A stretch of DNA of 64,000 bases from Baylisascaris procyonis (Eukaryota > Nematoda > Chromadorea > Rhabditida > Ascarididae): positions 930,001 to 994,000 of the forward strand of contig JAZARR010000247.1 of the NCBI GenBank assembly GCA_037389465.1. The letters are read 5' to 3'. The translations under genes and the position numbers were made by a program. The notes under the pieces were generated by a model that saw nothing but the letters and a program-made list of their open reading frames with translations, did no database searches and had not been told where the DNA came from. Position 1 is the stretch's first letter; every line of letters begins with the position of its first letter. Shown piece after piece: positions 39,627 through 51,700 of the stretch.

Positions 39627-42059
39627 ATGCGCTCGTTGAGGCATTCCGCAATAATTGCGTTGTGTGTGCTGGCAGCTATGGTGAATTGTCGAACGAGATG
39701 TGCTCGAGTACGTGGCAGTGTAGATTGTCCAGTGAATACGAAACTCAGTGGAAATGTTGAGGTGATGCTGTATGATCGCGATGGTGAGTTCCTTATATCT
39801 TTGCTGTGTTGTATTGAAGCGTTATGGCGGTGCGCAAATTTATGCTTAGGAAGTTTTTGTTGATGAAGAAAAATTAGACATCGTGACATGAAATTGCAAA
39901 TTAACGAAATTTCTGAACGAGGGCTAAATGTTTCATTCATTATCCTTTACAGGGGTACGGAGAGGAGTGGGGGAATGGGGGTGGCATGCGTTTTAAATGA
40001 AGTATCCTTTTTGCGGTGGCAGAATGCGAAAAAACATATTGTGCCATTTCCTGTTAGATTAATAAGTTTTACTGACCTGTATAACCCTTTGTGTCCAGAA
40101 TGTTTCACAAATCGTCTGTCATTTTTTTCAGTTCATTGCAATGTCAAATGAGTTAACCGATTTGGAGATGAATAATAGTTTAGTTATTATAATAACAGAA
40201 AGAAATAAATAATTCAACAATTTCGAACAAATAAAATAGTTTCACTGTTAGAAAATTGATGAGAAGTAATAATTGCTTTGGCAAAGTTTACCTATGGGGA
40301 AGTCACCTTGACAAGAATACCTATAGAAAATCTTGGTAAGAAGCCTGTCGGCGTTTGTTGTAACGTTTCGCTTATATCGACTCGACGTTATCGTCACAGA
40401 TTCGATTTCGGCATTGTTAGTTTAAGGTGTTTGTGATGAAATGATTGGTAATGAATTTGAGTGTATGAGTGATCGTATGTTACAATGGGGAGGGATCACG
40501 TTTTCATGCTATTTTCATCGAAATATGAATTTAGAGGCAAAAAGTTCGTTGAAATAACTCTCTCATTGCAGTAATGGGTCAGAAAATTCGAAATTCTTCA
40601 TCATGCAAATTCATTTTATTCTCAAATAATTCAACGTACATGCTGCATGCATAAATAATAAAGGTAGATAGGTTGATGAACTAACTCTTCTTGCTTAAAA
40701 TGCATCAAGTGCACAAGTATGCTAGAGGATAGCACAATTCATCTTTCTGCAATCCCATTTATTAGACCAGTCGGCTTCACGAATTGCCGGTAAATAACAA
40801 AATAAACATAATAATGTGATTAAGTTAGGTAGGAATCTGACCGATGTGAAACGCTAATCTCGACCTTTCATGAAGTCTACGTCAAATTCTAAATAAATTG
40901 ATGTTTTTTGGTCTTTGAAGAGTTGAGGGTCTCGTGACAATTCATTCAAGAATCTTTTTTCGGCATAAATCATATCTATCAATGTTCATAGGTGATCGTA
41001 TCCGTCCAGCGGTTCTCGAGCTGAAACTACCGGAAATTCGGAGACACATGCCTTGGCAGAGGCAAGATCTCCTACAATTTGCCTTGTAATTCTGAATTTA
41101 CTAGGATGCGTTAAAACTAAATGAGACCTTAGGTATTCGATAAGAATTATCAGGGGACCCTTAGCCCTCAAGAGACGATAAAATAGGTTCTTTACGTTGA
41201 AATAACCGAATTGATGAGAATTTTGAGAGAATTGGCTTGTGGAATTTTATAAAATGCGATATGAAATTTTCAGATCTGCCATGGGAAACGGATGATTTGA
41301 TGGGACGGAATATAACCGACTCACGAGGACATTTTGTCGTTGAAGGATGTGGCTATGACTTTGGTGTTTGGAATGATCCGGAACCATTCTTGGTTTTTAT
41401 CCATGCGTGTCCGTCTCGACAACAACTCGTTCAACATCCTTTAATCACGAGGCAAACAAAGTAAGAGTTTTATCGATGATTTTATAATTAGCAATTAGTA
41501 AAGAATGTTTTGCAATAGCATCATTTTATTGCAAATTTTGCAAGTTTTGCAATTGTTTTTGCAAGTTAACTCTTTTGGAGGTATTTAATAGCAGCAAATT
41601 ATCAACCAATAACTCAAATGTCAATTGCAATCGGCAAATGGAGGAAAGTATTTGCAAAGAAATCAATGATAACAAAAATTTTGCTGTGAATATTCATTCA
41701 TCTAAATGCTCTCTAGGATTTCAAGAAACAGTCTCATTTGAAAGAAATTTTGAAACGCTTTATTAGATCATCGAATAAAAATTATTTTAAAAATATTATT
41801 AATTTCCTCGATTAAATTCAGCATTTATATCATAACCACCGAAAACAATAATGGAAATTTTTTTTAATTTAAAATAAACCTTTTTCATTCTATTTGCTAA
41901 TATAAATATCTTTGGCATTGACTGTCTCCTGTTATAATAAGGGTTACTTTTTTTATAATTTGTTTGAGTATTGGTTTTAGGACGGAAGTGAGGCAAGTAT
42001 TTCTACCGAATGAAGTGGATGTTGGACATTTGCAGCTTGATATGGAAGGCGAATATTAG
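39627..42059 (+). CDS. Transthyretin-like (TTR/DUF290) secreted protein, 3 exons
   Basis: Nematode transthyretin-like family: small secreted proteins related to transthyretin, some acting as extracellular bridging or signalling molecules (for example TTR-52). Exons 39627-39783, 41274-41460 and 41981-42059 (TAG) join in phase, giving 140 residues. The start is the first ATG after an ATTTCAG acceptor-like site (39607), 19 bases upstream, suggesting trans-splicing. There is a signal peptide (about residues 1-21, SAIIALCVLAAMVNC), then RVRGSVDCPVNTKLSGNVEVMLYDRD, DDLMGRNITDSRGHFVVEG and DPEPFLVFIHAC, matching the family pattern of beta-strands, the DDLMG-type motif and the conserved Cys pair region. 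Length is normal for the family. The ligand or role is unknown. Confidence 0.9.
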
Positions 42060-42342
42060 CAATGCAATTCGACGATTCACTTTTTATCGAAATAATGTCT
42101 GTATATATGAATTATTTTTATTTTTGCTAATAATTACCAATATTGTCGGATAGAAGAGTTTTATCGAGGTGATGTTCAACCTTCGTTTATAATTATTTTA
42201 TGGTGAACTCTTCTATTGTGAACTCAACGGAAGAAGCGGAGACTCATTTAGGCGGGGAGAATGGAATGGCAACTAATTTCTAATGTGGTTGCTAAGGAAG
42301 AATGAAACCTTCAAGTTGGGTCACGCCTTCTTCCCATTAAAA

Positions 42343-42348
42343 AATAAA
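42343..42348 (+). other. Candidate polyadenylation signal (TTR-like gene)
   Basis: AATAAA within AAAAATAAATAAAAA, about 285 bases after the TTR-like stop codon and the first canonical hexamer downstream of it. Confidence 0.45.
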
Positions 42349-42838
42349 TAAAAATCTGTATTCATGAACACGTTCTTTATATCTTGTAAAATGCATCCTT
42401 CCATATTCGTTCAGTCGGTTGATAGCCAATAGCCTGAAATCATATCAGTCGATATCGATCGATAGCCGAATACTGATCGATCCTTGGATATTGGTGATCA
42501 CAATATTGAAATTTTAATTAAATTTATTTGATTTGCTTATTTATCTGTTTATTTATTTGTTCATTTATTTATAAAAAATTTTCTATTTTTCATGAATATT
42601 AAAAATGGAACAAATATTAAAATTAAACTTATTGCTTCTTCTTGATAATCTTGTGGTAAAAATTGTATGGAAGACATGCACAATATGTGAATCATTCAGA
42701 ATTATGTATTTATTGTTTTTTTTTATTATGAAAATAACCGTTTATTAGATTTTCAAAGTTTTGATCATATTTCATTTGAATATGTAAACGAAGTTGATCC
42801 AAGTTGGTTAGGTTTTTTTAATTGCCTTTTTGTACCGC

Positions 42839-43397
42839 TTATGAGGAATTATGCTCGTAGATTGGAGGGTGAGGATGAATTAGGGAGGGAGAGAGGGGAG
42901 GAAGCGAAGAGGTGAATGGGAACTTCCCTCGATGGGAGTCATGAAAAGGGGTAGAAAGAAGGATAAAGGGGATGGATAAGGGAAGATGAAGGACAACGCA
43001 CAATGCAATATAGCCGGACAATTTTGCTACTGGCGGTGTGCACTTCTTTGCCTGTGATGACGACGTTGAAGGGTGGGCGGTGAGTGCTTCGGAACATCTC
43101 TCTTCTTGTATAACCGCCTCGTGTTAGCGCATTTTCATGAGCACATATACGTACCTTTCTCTGACTTCCTTCATCATCCTTTTTTTGGGCTATTTTGATG
43201 GAGGCAAACGACTGGATGAATCTTTCCATCGCCTGCCTGTCATATGTTGATTTTCCGTTACCTTTCACTTTTTTTTTGCTGTTATTCATTTGCTCATAGA
43301 TGTTTATGTTTTTATCGAAAATCATTACGTTTATGCTCGACTTAGTATGATGTTTTTTCGCATGGACTTTCGCTATCGATGAATGATGGCTGCTCAT
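42839..43397 (-). CDS. Possible two-exon gene, unknown function
   Basis: Exon 1 runs 43397-43155 (81 codons) and ends at a strong GTACGT donor in phase 0. Exon 2 runs 43051-42839 after a CATCACAG acceptor, also phase 0, giving 151 residues with a TAA stop. Exon 1 encodes a very basic, His/Lys-rich stretch (MSSHHSSIAKVHAKKHH..., NNSKKKVKGNGKS). Exon 2 begins AKKCTPPVAKL, followed by a hydrophobic segment (SGYIALCVVLHLPLSIPFIL) that could span a membrane, then a Ser/Pro/His-rich tail. No family was recognised. Support is the agreement of frame, phase and splice sites only. The tail composition looks low-complexity, so exon 2 may be wrong or the gene may not be real. Confidence 0.35.
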
Positions 43398-45773
43398 TTT
43401 TGTGTGATTAGAGCTCTTTTATAGTTGATGAAATTGTTAGGTGTTTCGGTTGGGTGAAAATATGGTAGCGACATCCATCAAGGGTAACGAACGATCGAAG
43501 CCTACTAAGGAGACTATAATTAGTGATTCATCGGTGCCGAGAGGGTTAGCGTTTAATGATCGGCTGGCAGCAACGCAATGGTATTTGCGAGTGACTGCGT
43601 TGCGTTAAAACATTTCATTTATTCCGTTTAGTGTTGTGTTACGAAATTCAAGTGCACCTCAGAGCGATTGCTCGTCAACGATTCTGGCCTTATAACTGCT
43701 GCATTCATCGATCTGTTTTATTGCTGCTCTTCTGCCTAGTGTTGCCATTGTTACCTTTATGCAAAGCCGCACAGATGTGTTTGTCCATTGATTTTATTGC
43801 TAAGTAGTATGTTTCTGTGAAGCCGCATAGCAGCTGTCAATTACTTCTATTGCTAATATTCCATTAGTGTTCCAATTGTTGGTCTGACTTATTCTAGGCT
43901 AAACCTGGATCTTTGCTTCAGGTCCGGAGTTTGTTTTGCTGTAGCTAAGGTTCCTCAGGCTCCGAATAATGGTGCACGGTTGCGTTTGTTAATCGTGATC
44001 AAAAGTGGAGAGAAAATTGTGCATTGCGATGTCATCAAAGAATTGTTGTTGTAGAGAGGGAAGGGAGGGGAGAGAGGGAGGGGAGCTGGATGGGCTTTTC
44101 CCAAGACTATAGCTCGGGTTCTTGCCAGGTAATCTAACTTCTTGGACCTACCAGTTTTTCTTATCAACTGCTAGAATAGTACGATATTTATGCAGTTAGT
44201 GATGTTGCCTCTCGTTTTGAGGAGCCGATTATTATTCGTCATGAGTTGTTATAGATCCTTCGCACATTCAAGACATCTTATAGGCGGTAAACCCTCCCTA
44301 CCCGTGGAATGAGCAACGGAGAAATGGTTATTGTTCGACCTGAAATTGTGGTTTTTTTCCTGAGGGTTTTTACTCGTTTACTATTGCCAGCCTCTTGATG
44401 AAGATGACTGATTGTTTATAGCCTTAAAGATAATCACTCTGGCAGTATTGTCATCATCGCTCATAGCATCATGCTTAGGTAGATTCATTTGGTCTTTATC
44501 ATAACCTGCGATGATTTTATGCGATTGATAAGAGATCTAGTTGCGTATTATTAATCGTTTTTTAACCTTAAAACTTCTGTGGAAATTCCCTCAAAGCGCT
44601 TGAAAAGAATGGAATTCAAGGGGGCAAATTGTAATTCCATTAAGATATGCTCAGTGAGCTAATAATATATGCGTCATTTATTGTGAACGAATAAGAGACA
44701 GCTATCTGTTAGGATAATTGCATCGTTATATATATCCTTAGAGAAAAACAATTTTCCGTCTTCCCCCTCCCCATCCATCTGCCTTTTCCTTTCAAGCTGC
44801 CGTTTTTGTCTCTTTATTTGAAATTACTTCTCCGCAACATGCTGATTAAACGAGAGTTTTGAAACATGCAAATAACTCTCATAATTCAGCATTTTCATTT
44901 ATACAATTGCCTATTAAATGTTAGACAACGATTTAGTTCCATCCATCTAATGCTCATTCATATTGTTCAATGACGCTTTCCTTGTTGCTAATGTTAATTA
45001 TTAATTCCCATTTTCTCGTTAAAATTTTCTTCCAATTTTCCACTCAAAATTGAGCGCAAATGAAAAAGGAATTGCTTCATAAAGGTTCTGATTATGGGCA
45101 CCATAAGTTGATGATAGCATCTCTTTTAAATGTCATATGTATTCGATAATTGAGGGCTCGGAAATATTTCTCGGCTATTTTATTCCTATGCAATGTTGTA
45201 TGTATTGTGATATCACCTAGTCATCCCTATATTAAAAATTTTTTGTTCTCAATATTTTCATGCTGTTTTCGAAATTCTCTCATCAATTCAATTGGTGTTT
45301 TTTTTCAGTTTATTTGCCTTATTTACTTGTTGAATCGACAAATTTTTCATTATTTAAAACTATACTTTCTCGAATTGTTTGCTGAATAATTTATGTTTGA
45401 ATTAACGATGATTTGTTATGTACGGAATATGTTCGCATTAATTAACATCGTTTCCTAGCTTCATTGATGTCATAGAATAAACAGACTAACGAGCCGATCA
45501 TTCGTTAAACAAAAGGATATGTAAACCTTGGAATTCTTGCATGACTTTTATTCAGAGAATCATACAGCTTTAAATCCACCGCTATATCTTGCGCTCGGGA
45601 ATATCATACAGCTTTTGAGGATGCAAGAAAAGTTTAGTATGACACTTTCTGGACCTGGATAAAAGTCCTCCAAGAATCCGAGGCTTAGAGCAGTCCCTAA
45701 ATCAGCTAATATCGTATCGTCACGTCGCTTATATGAGAGGTATAGCAGTGCATAATGAATGTTCAACATTTCA
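43398..45773. other. Intergenic region
   Basis: No supported gene. It holds a purine-rich stretch near 44053-44092 and several T runs. A minus-strand open frame (45769-45560) sits head-to-head with the four-TM gene but has no recognised family or partner exon. Confidence 0.5.
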
Positions 45774-45781
45774 GCACACCA

Positions 45782-48700
45782 ATGTATAGTCTATACGATT
45801 GGATTTCGGCTCCAACGCCAGGTCAGCGTCAATGCTGTCAATGTATTTCACTTCGAACAAAGGTAATTTTTTAATTCATCATACTTTTATCTATAGATGT
45901 GAACGGAAATTGAAGTGGCATGTACAAGATAGTGCTCTTGCTTTGATATTTGCATATGTGAAACGCCAGATGCCTAGGTATTACCTGTAGAGAAGAAAAA
46001 AAGGCTACTTTTCTTCACTTAGAAGAAGGTGGGATTAATTCGGGCCTACTTTCAGATTTATTTCAGATTTGCTTCCTAAAAATTTTAGAAATTTTCCAGG
46101 AGTCGATGATGTTTCAAGAAACCGACGAACTTTTCGATGTAATTTCCCAAAAAGAAGCTTCTAAAGCATTTATTTGCGCTAAATTCATATCGTTGTTTTA
46201 TTTGCTTTTCGAGCAGAATTCATCGTATATTGTGGTATATTTGCTTTTCTTGGTATAACATGGTATATTGCAGAAGATAATCTTATCGTTTACGTTATTG
46301 GCAATGGTATTAACGTCGGCGGTTCTCGTCTACGTACTCATCGATGCATTCGCTATCCCAATGCCGCAATTCGCTAACGGTATACTCTTCTTCGTCGAAT
46401 TCGGATCATGTCTGCTCGTTATTGTGGCCCTATCTTTGGAACGATGGCACTTTGTTGTGCCCTTCATTGCTGCAGAGGTAAGTAAATACCTTCTCGTTAT
46501 GAATTTTGCGTTGTCAAAACTCGGTCACCTGAGCGATGCAATTATTCTGCTTGTTTTTCGTATATTTATATGCTGCTGCAGTGTGGAAAGAAATCATTTA
46601 TAGGTGTGTGTGTGTGTGATAAACAGCAACAATATTTTTTAAAAAGTTTTGAATTTATTTTCATATACTAATTTATTAGCTGTAATATTGCAAGTGATTT
46701 CGCCGCAAATCTACCAAGGCATCTCCAAATAGGACTTCAGGAAACGTTCATGAACCTCGGTGAATACGGCATCACAATAGCGAATCTCATAGCGAAGTTG
46801 CTGCAATCAGTAGTCTCTTATATGACTGATAAAAGTGAATGTAACAAACGATATCACTGCAATCATTATGGGCGTATAGTGTTTGCCTTTATTCTTGTCT
46901 CAAATGTTCCTGATCACTTGTACTGCTTAAGTTAGTTACAAGTTTTATAAGCACTGAATTGCTTTATGTTTTGGTCATGACTATCACTTGTTTTGAGTGA
47001 CAGTTTCGAATATACTAATTGTAATAAATTGTGATGTCAAAGATTCACTGCGAATTTAATTTGGAGCGCATCCGCAAACTTGTGTTTCTAGGTAGATATA
47101 AACTTTTTCACAGTTGTGATTTTATGTTTCGCTAGCTAAATGTATTAGATAGGTAATTGCGGGTGTATTAGGGTGTACCTACCTATAATTAGATGTCATG
47201 GTTGTAATTTTATGAACTCGCTAGCTGATTATAGGTTCGTAACGTTACTACTCTCGCAGTCACATAATTAAACAATCAGCTAGCGAGTCAGAAAATCACA
47301 ACATGAAATTTAATTATAGGTGGGTATACGTCAATACACCCGCAGTTACCTATCTTTCATGGTTTTGATTTTATAATTCGCTAGCTGAGTGTTTAGATAG
47401 GTAATTGCGGGTGTATTAGGGTGTACCTACCTATAACTAGATGTCATGGTTGTGATTTTATGAACTCGCTAGCTGATTATAGGTTCGTAACGTTACTACT
47501 CTCGCAGTCACATAATTAAACAATCAGCTAGCGAGTCAGAAAATCACAACATGAAATTTAATTATAGGTGGGTATACGTCAATACACCCGCAGTTACCTA
47601 TCTTTCATGGTTTTGATTTTATAATTCGCTAGCTGAGTGTTTAGATAGGTAATTGCGGGTGTATTAGGGTGTACCTACCTATAACTAGATGTCATGGTTG
47701 TGATTTTATGAACTCGCTAGCTGATTATAGGTTCGTAACGTTACTACTCTCGCAGTCACATAATTAAACAATCAGCTAGCGAGTCAGAAAATCACAACAT
47801 GAAATTTAATTATAGGTGGGTATGCGTCAATACACCCGCAGTTACCTATCTTTCACGGTTTTGATTTTATAATTCGCTAGCTGAGTGTTTAGATAGATAA
47901 TTGCGGGTGCATTAGGGTGTACCTACCTATAATTACAATCATGGTTGTGGTTTTATGAACTCGCTAGCTGATTATAGGTTCGTAACGTTACTACTCTCGC
48001 AGTCACATAATTAAACAATCAGCTAGCGAGTCAAAAATCACAACATGAAATTTAATTATAGGTGGGTATACGTCAATACACCCGCAGTTACCTATCTTTC
48101 ATGGTTTTGATTTTATAATTCGCTAGCTGAGTGTTTAGATAGGTAATTGCGGGTGTATTAGGGCGTACCTACCTATAATTAGATATCATGGTTGTGGTTT
48201 TATGAACTCGCTAGCTGATTATAGGTTCGTAACGTTACTACTCTCGCAGTCACATAAACAATCAGCTAGCGAGTCAGAAAATCACAACATGAAATTTAAT
48301 TATAGGTGGGTATACGTCAATACACCCGCAGTTACCTATCTTTCATGGTTTTGATTTTATAATTCGCTAGCTGAGTGTTTAGATAGGTAATTGCGGGTGT
48401 ATTAGGGTGTACCTACCTATAACTAGATGTCATGGTTGTGATTTTATGAACTCGCTAGCTGATTATAGGTTCGTAACGTTACTACTCTCGCAGTCACATA
48501 ATTAAACAATCAGCTAGCGAGTCAGAAAATCACAACATGAAATTTAATTATAGGTGGGTATGCGTCAATACACCCGCAGTTACCTATCTTTCACGGTTTT
48601 GATTTTATAATTCGCTAGCTGAGTGTTTAGATAGATAATTGCGGGTGCATTAGGGTGTACCTACCTATAATTACAATCATGGTTGTGGTTTTATGAACTC

Positions 48701-51700
48701 GCTAGCTGATTATAGGTTCGTAACGTTACTACTCTCGCAGTCACATAATTAAACAATCAGCTAGCGAGTCAAAAATCACAACATGAAATTTAATTATAGG
48801 TGGGTATACGTCAATACACCCGCAGTTACCTATCTTTCATGGTTTTGATTTTATAATTCGCTAGCTGAGTGTTTAGATAGGTAATTGCGGGTGTATTAGG
48901 GCGTACCTACCTATAATTAGATATCATGGTTGTGGTTTTATGAACTCGCTAGCTGATTATAGGTTCGTAACGTTACTACTCTCGCAGTCACATAAACAAT
49001 CAGCTAGCGAGTCAGAAAATCACAACATGAAATTTAATTATAGGTGGGTATGCGTCAATACACCCGCAGTTACCTATCTTTCATGGTTTTGATTTTATAA
49101 TTCGCTAGCTGAGTGTTTAGATAGATAATTGCGGGTGTATTAGGGTGTACCTACCTATAATTGGAATCATGGTTGTGGTTTTATGAACTCGCTAGCTGAT
49201 TATAGGTTCGTAACGTTACTACAGTCGCAGTCACATAATTAAACAATCAGCTAGCGAGTCAGAAAATCACAACATGAAATTTAATTATAGGTGGGTATGC
49301 GTCATACACCCGCAGTTACCTATCTTTCATGGTTTTGATTTTATAATTCGCTAGGTGAGTGTTTAGATACGTAATTGCGAGTGTATTAGGGTGTACCTAC
49401 CTATAATTAGATGTCATGGTTGTGATTTTATGAACTCGCTAGCTGATTATAGGTTCGTAACGTTACTACAGTCGCAGTCACATAATTAAACAATCAGCTA
49501 GCGAGTCAGAAAATCACAACATGAAATTTAATTATACGTGGGTATGCGTCAATACACCCGCAGTTACCTATCTTTCATGGTTTTGATTTTATAATTCGCT
49601 AGCTGAGTGTTTAGATAGATAATTGCGGGTGTATTAGGGCGTACCTACCTATAATTAGACATCATGGTTGTGGTTTTATGAACTCGATAGCTGATTATAG
49701 GTTCGTAACGTTACTACTCTCGCAGTCACACAATTAAACAATCAGCTATCGAGTCAGAAAATCACAACATGAAATTTAATTATAGGTGGGTATGCGTCAA
49801 TACACCCGCAGTTACCTATCTTTCATGGTTTTGATTTTATAATTCGCTAGCTGAGTGTTTAGATAGATAATTGCGGGTGTATTAGGGCGTACCTACCTAT
49901 AATTAGATATCATGGTTGTGGTTTTATGAACTCGATAGCTGATTATAGGTTCGTAACGTTACTACTCTCGCAGTCACATAATTAAACAATCAGCTAGCGA
50001 GTCAGAAAATCACAACATGAAATTTAATTATAGGTGGGTATGCGTCAATACACCCGCAGTTACCTATCTTTCATGGTTTTGATTTTATAATTCGCTAGGT
50101 GAGTGTTTAGATAGGTAATTGCGGGTGTATTAGGGTGTACCTACCTATAATTAGATGTCATGGTTGTGATTTTATGAACTCGCTAGCTGATTATAGGTTC
50201 GTAACGTTACTACAGTCGCAGTCACATAATTAAAAATCAGCTAGGGAGTCAGAAAATCACAACATGAAATTTAATTATAGGTGGGTATGCGTCAATACAC
50301 CCGCAGTTACCTATCTTTCATGGTTTTGATTTTATAATTCGCTAGCTGAGTGTTTAGATAGGTAATTGCGGGTGTATTAGGGCGTACCTACCTATAATTA
50401 GATATCATGGTTGTGGTTTTATGAACTCGATAGCTGATTATAGGTTCGTAACGTTACTACTCTCGCAGTCACATAATTAAACAATCAGCTAGGGAGTCAG
50501 AAAATCACAACATGAAATTTAATTATAGGTGGGTATGCGTCAATACACCCGCAGTTACCTATCTTTCATGGTTTTGATTTTATAATTCGCTAGCTGAGTG
50601 TTTAGATAGGTAATTGCGGGTGTATTAGGGCGTACCTACCTATAATTAGATATCATAGTTGTGGTTTTATGAACTCGATAGCTGATTATAGGTTCGTAAC
50701 GTTACTACTCTCGCAGTCACATAATTAAACAATCAGCTAGCGAGTCAGAAAATCACAACATGAAATTTAATTATAGGTGGGTATGCGTCAATACACCCGC
50801 ACTTACCTATCTTTCATGGTTTTGATTTTATAATTCGCTAGCTGAGTGTTTAGATAGATAATTGCGGGTGTATTAGGGCGTACCTACCTATAATTAGATA
50901 TCATGGTTTTGGTTTTATGAACTCGATAGCTGATTATAGGTTCGTAACGTTACTACTCTCGCAGTCACATAATTAAACAATCAGCTAGCGAGTCAGAAAA
51001 TCACAACATGAAATTTAATTATAGGTGGGTATGCGTCAATACACCCGCAGTTACCTATCTTTCATGGTTTTGATTTTATAATTCGCTAGCTGAGTGTTTA
51101 GATAGATAATTGCGGGTGTATTAGGGCGTACCTACCTATAATTAGATATCATGGTTGTGGTTTTATGAACTCGATAGCTGATTATAGGTTCGTAACGTTA
51201 CTACTCTCGCAGTCACATAATTAAACAATCAGCTAGCGAGTCAGAAAGTCACAACATGAAATTTAATTATAGGTGGGTATACGTCAATACACCCGCAGTT
51301 ACCTATCTTTCATGGTTTTGATTTTATAATTCGCTAGCTGAGTGTTTATGCAGGTAAGTGCAGGTGTATTGTGGCGTACCTATGTATACATATTAACAAA
51401 GACATCTGCAAATATTTGCATATAAACAAGTAAATTTAATGTAATATAAATTACAAGTAGATAAATGCGAAAATATTGCAAGAGATAAGGTCTTATGGTA
51501 GAAAAGAATTTAAAAGAACGTTAAACTAACGTCACGTTCATCGTTGACACCAACTTGGTCGTCTTTAAGCTTATCGAATTCGCCAATAATTTTGAATATT
51601 ATATCAATCGCATTGTTGAATACGCTAAGCAAACGTGTCTCCAATACAATGCGATGCCCAATAGGTATGCGACGATGCTAAAATATCGTCGTATAAAATT

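Noticed and set aside
45560..45769. 69-codon minus-strand frame head-to-head with the four-TM gene
   Set aside because: Codon use is plausible, but no partner exon, family or start context was found.
47147..51130. TTAGGG-containing words in the satellite as telomeric repeats
   Set aside because: The word occurs once per 248-bp unit inside a longer unrelated sequence and is never tandem; nematode telomeres are typically TTAGGC.
47113..51396. CRISPR-like array of regularly spaced repeats
   Set aside because: The whole 248-bp unit is conserved with no unique spacers, and the host is a eukaryote.
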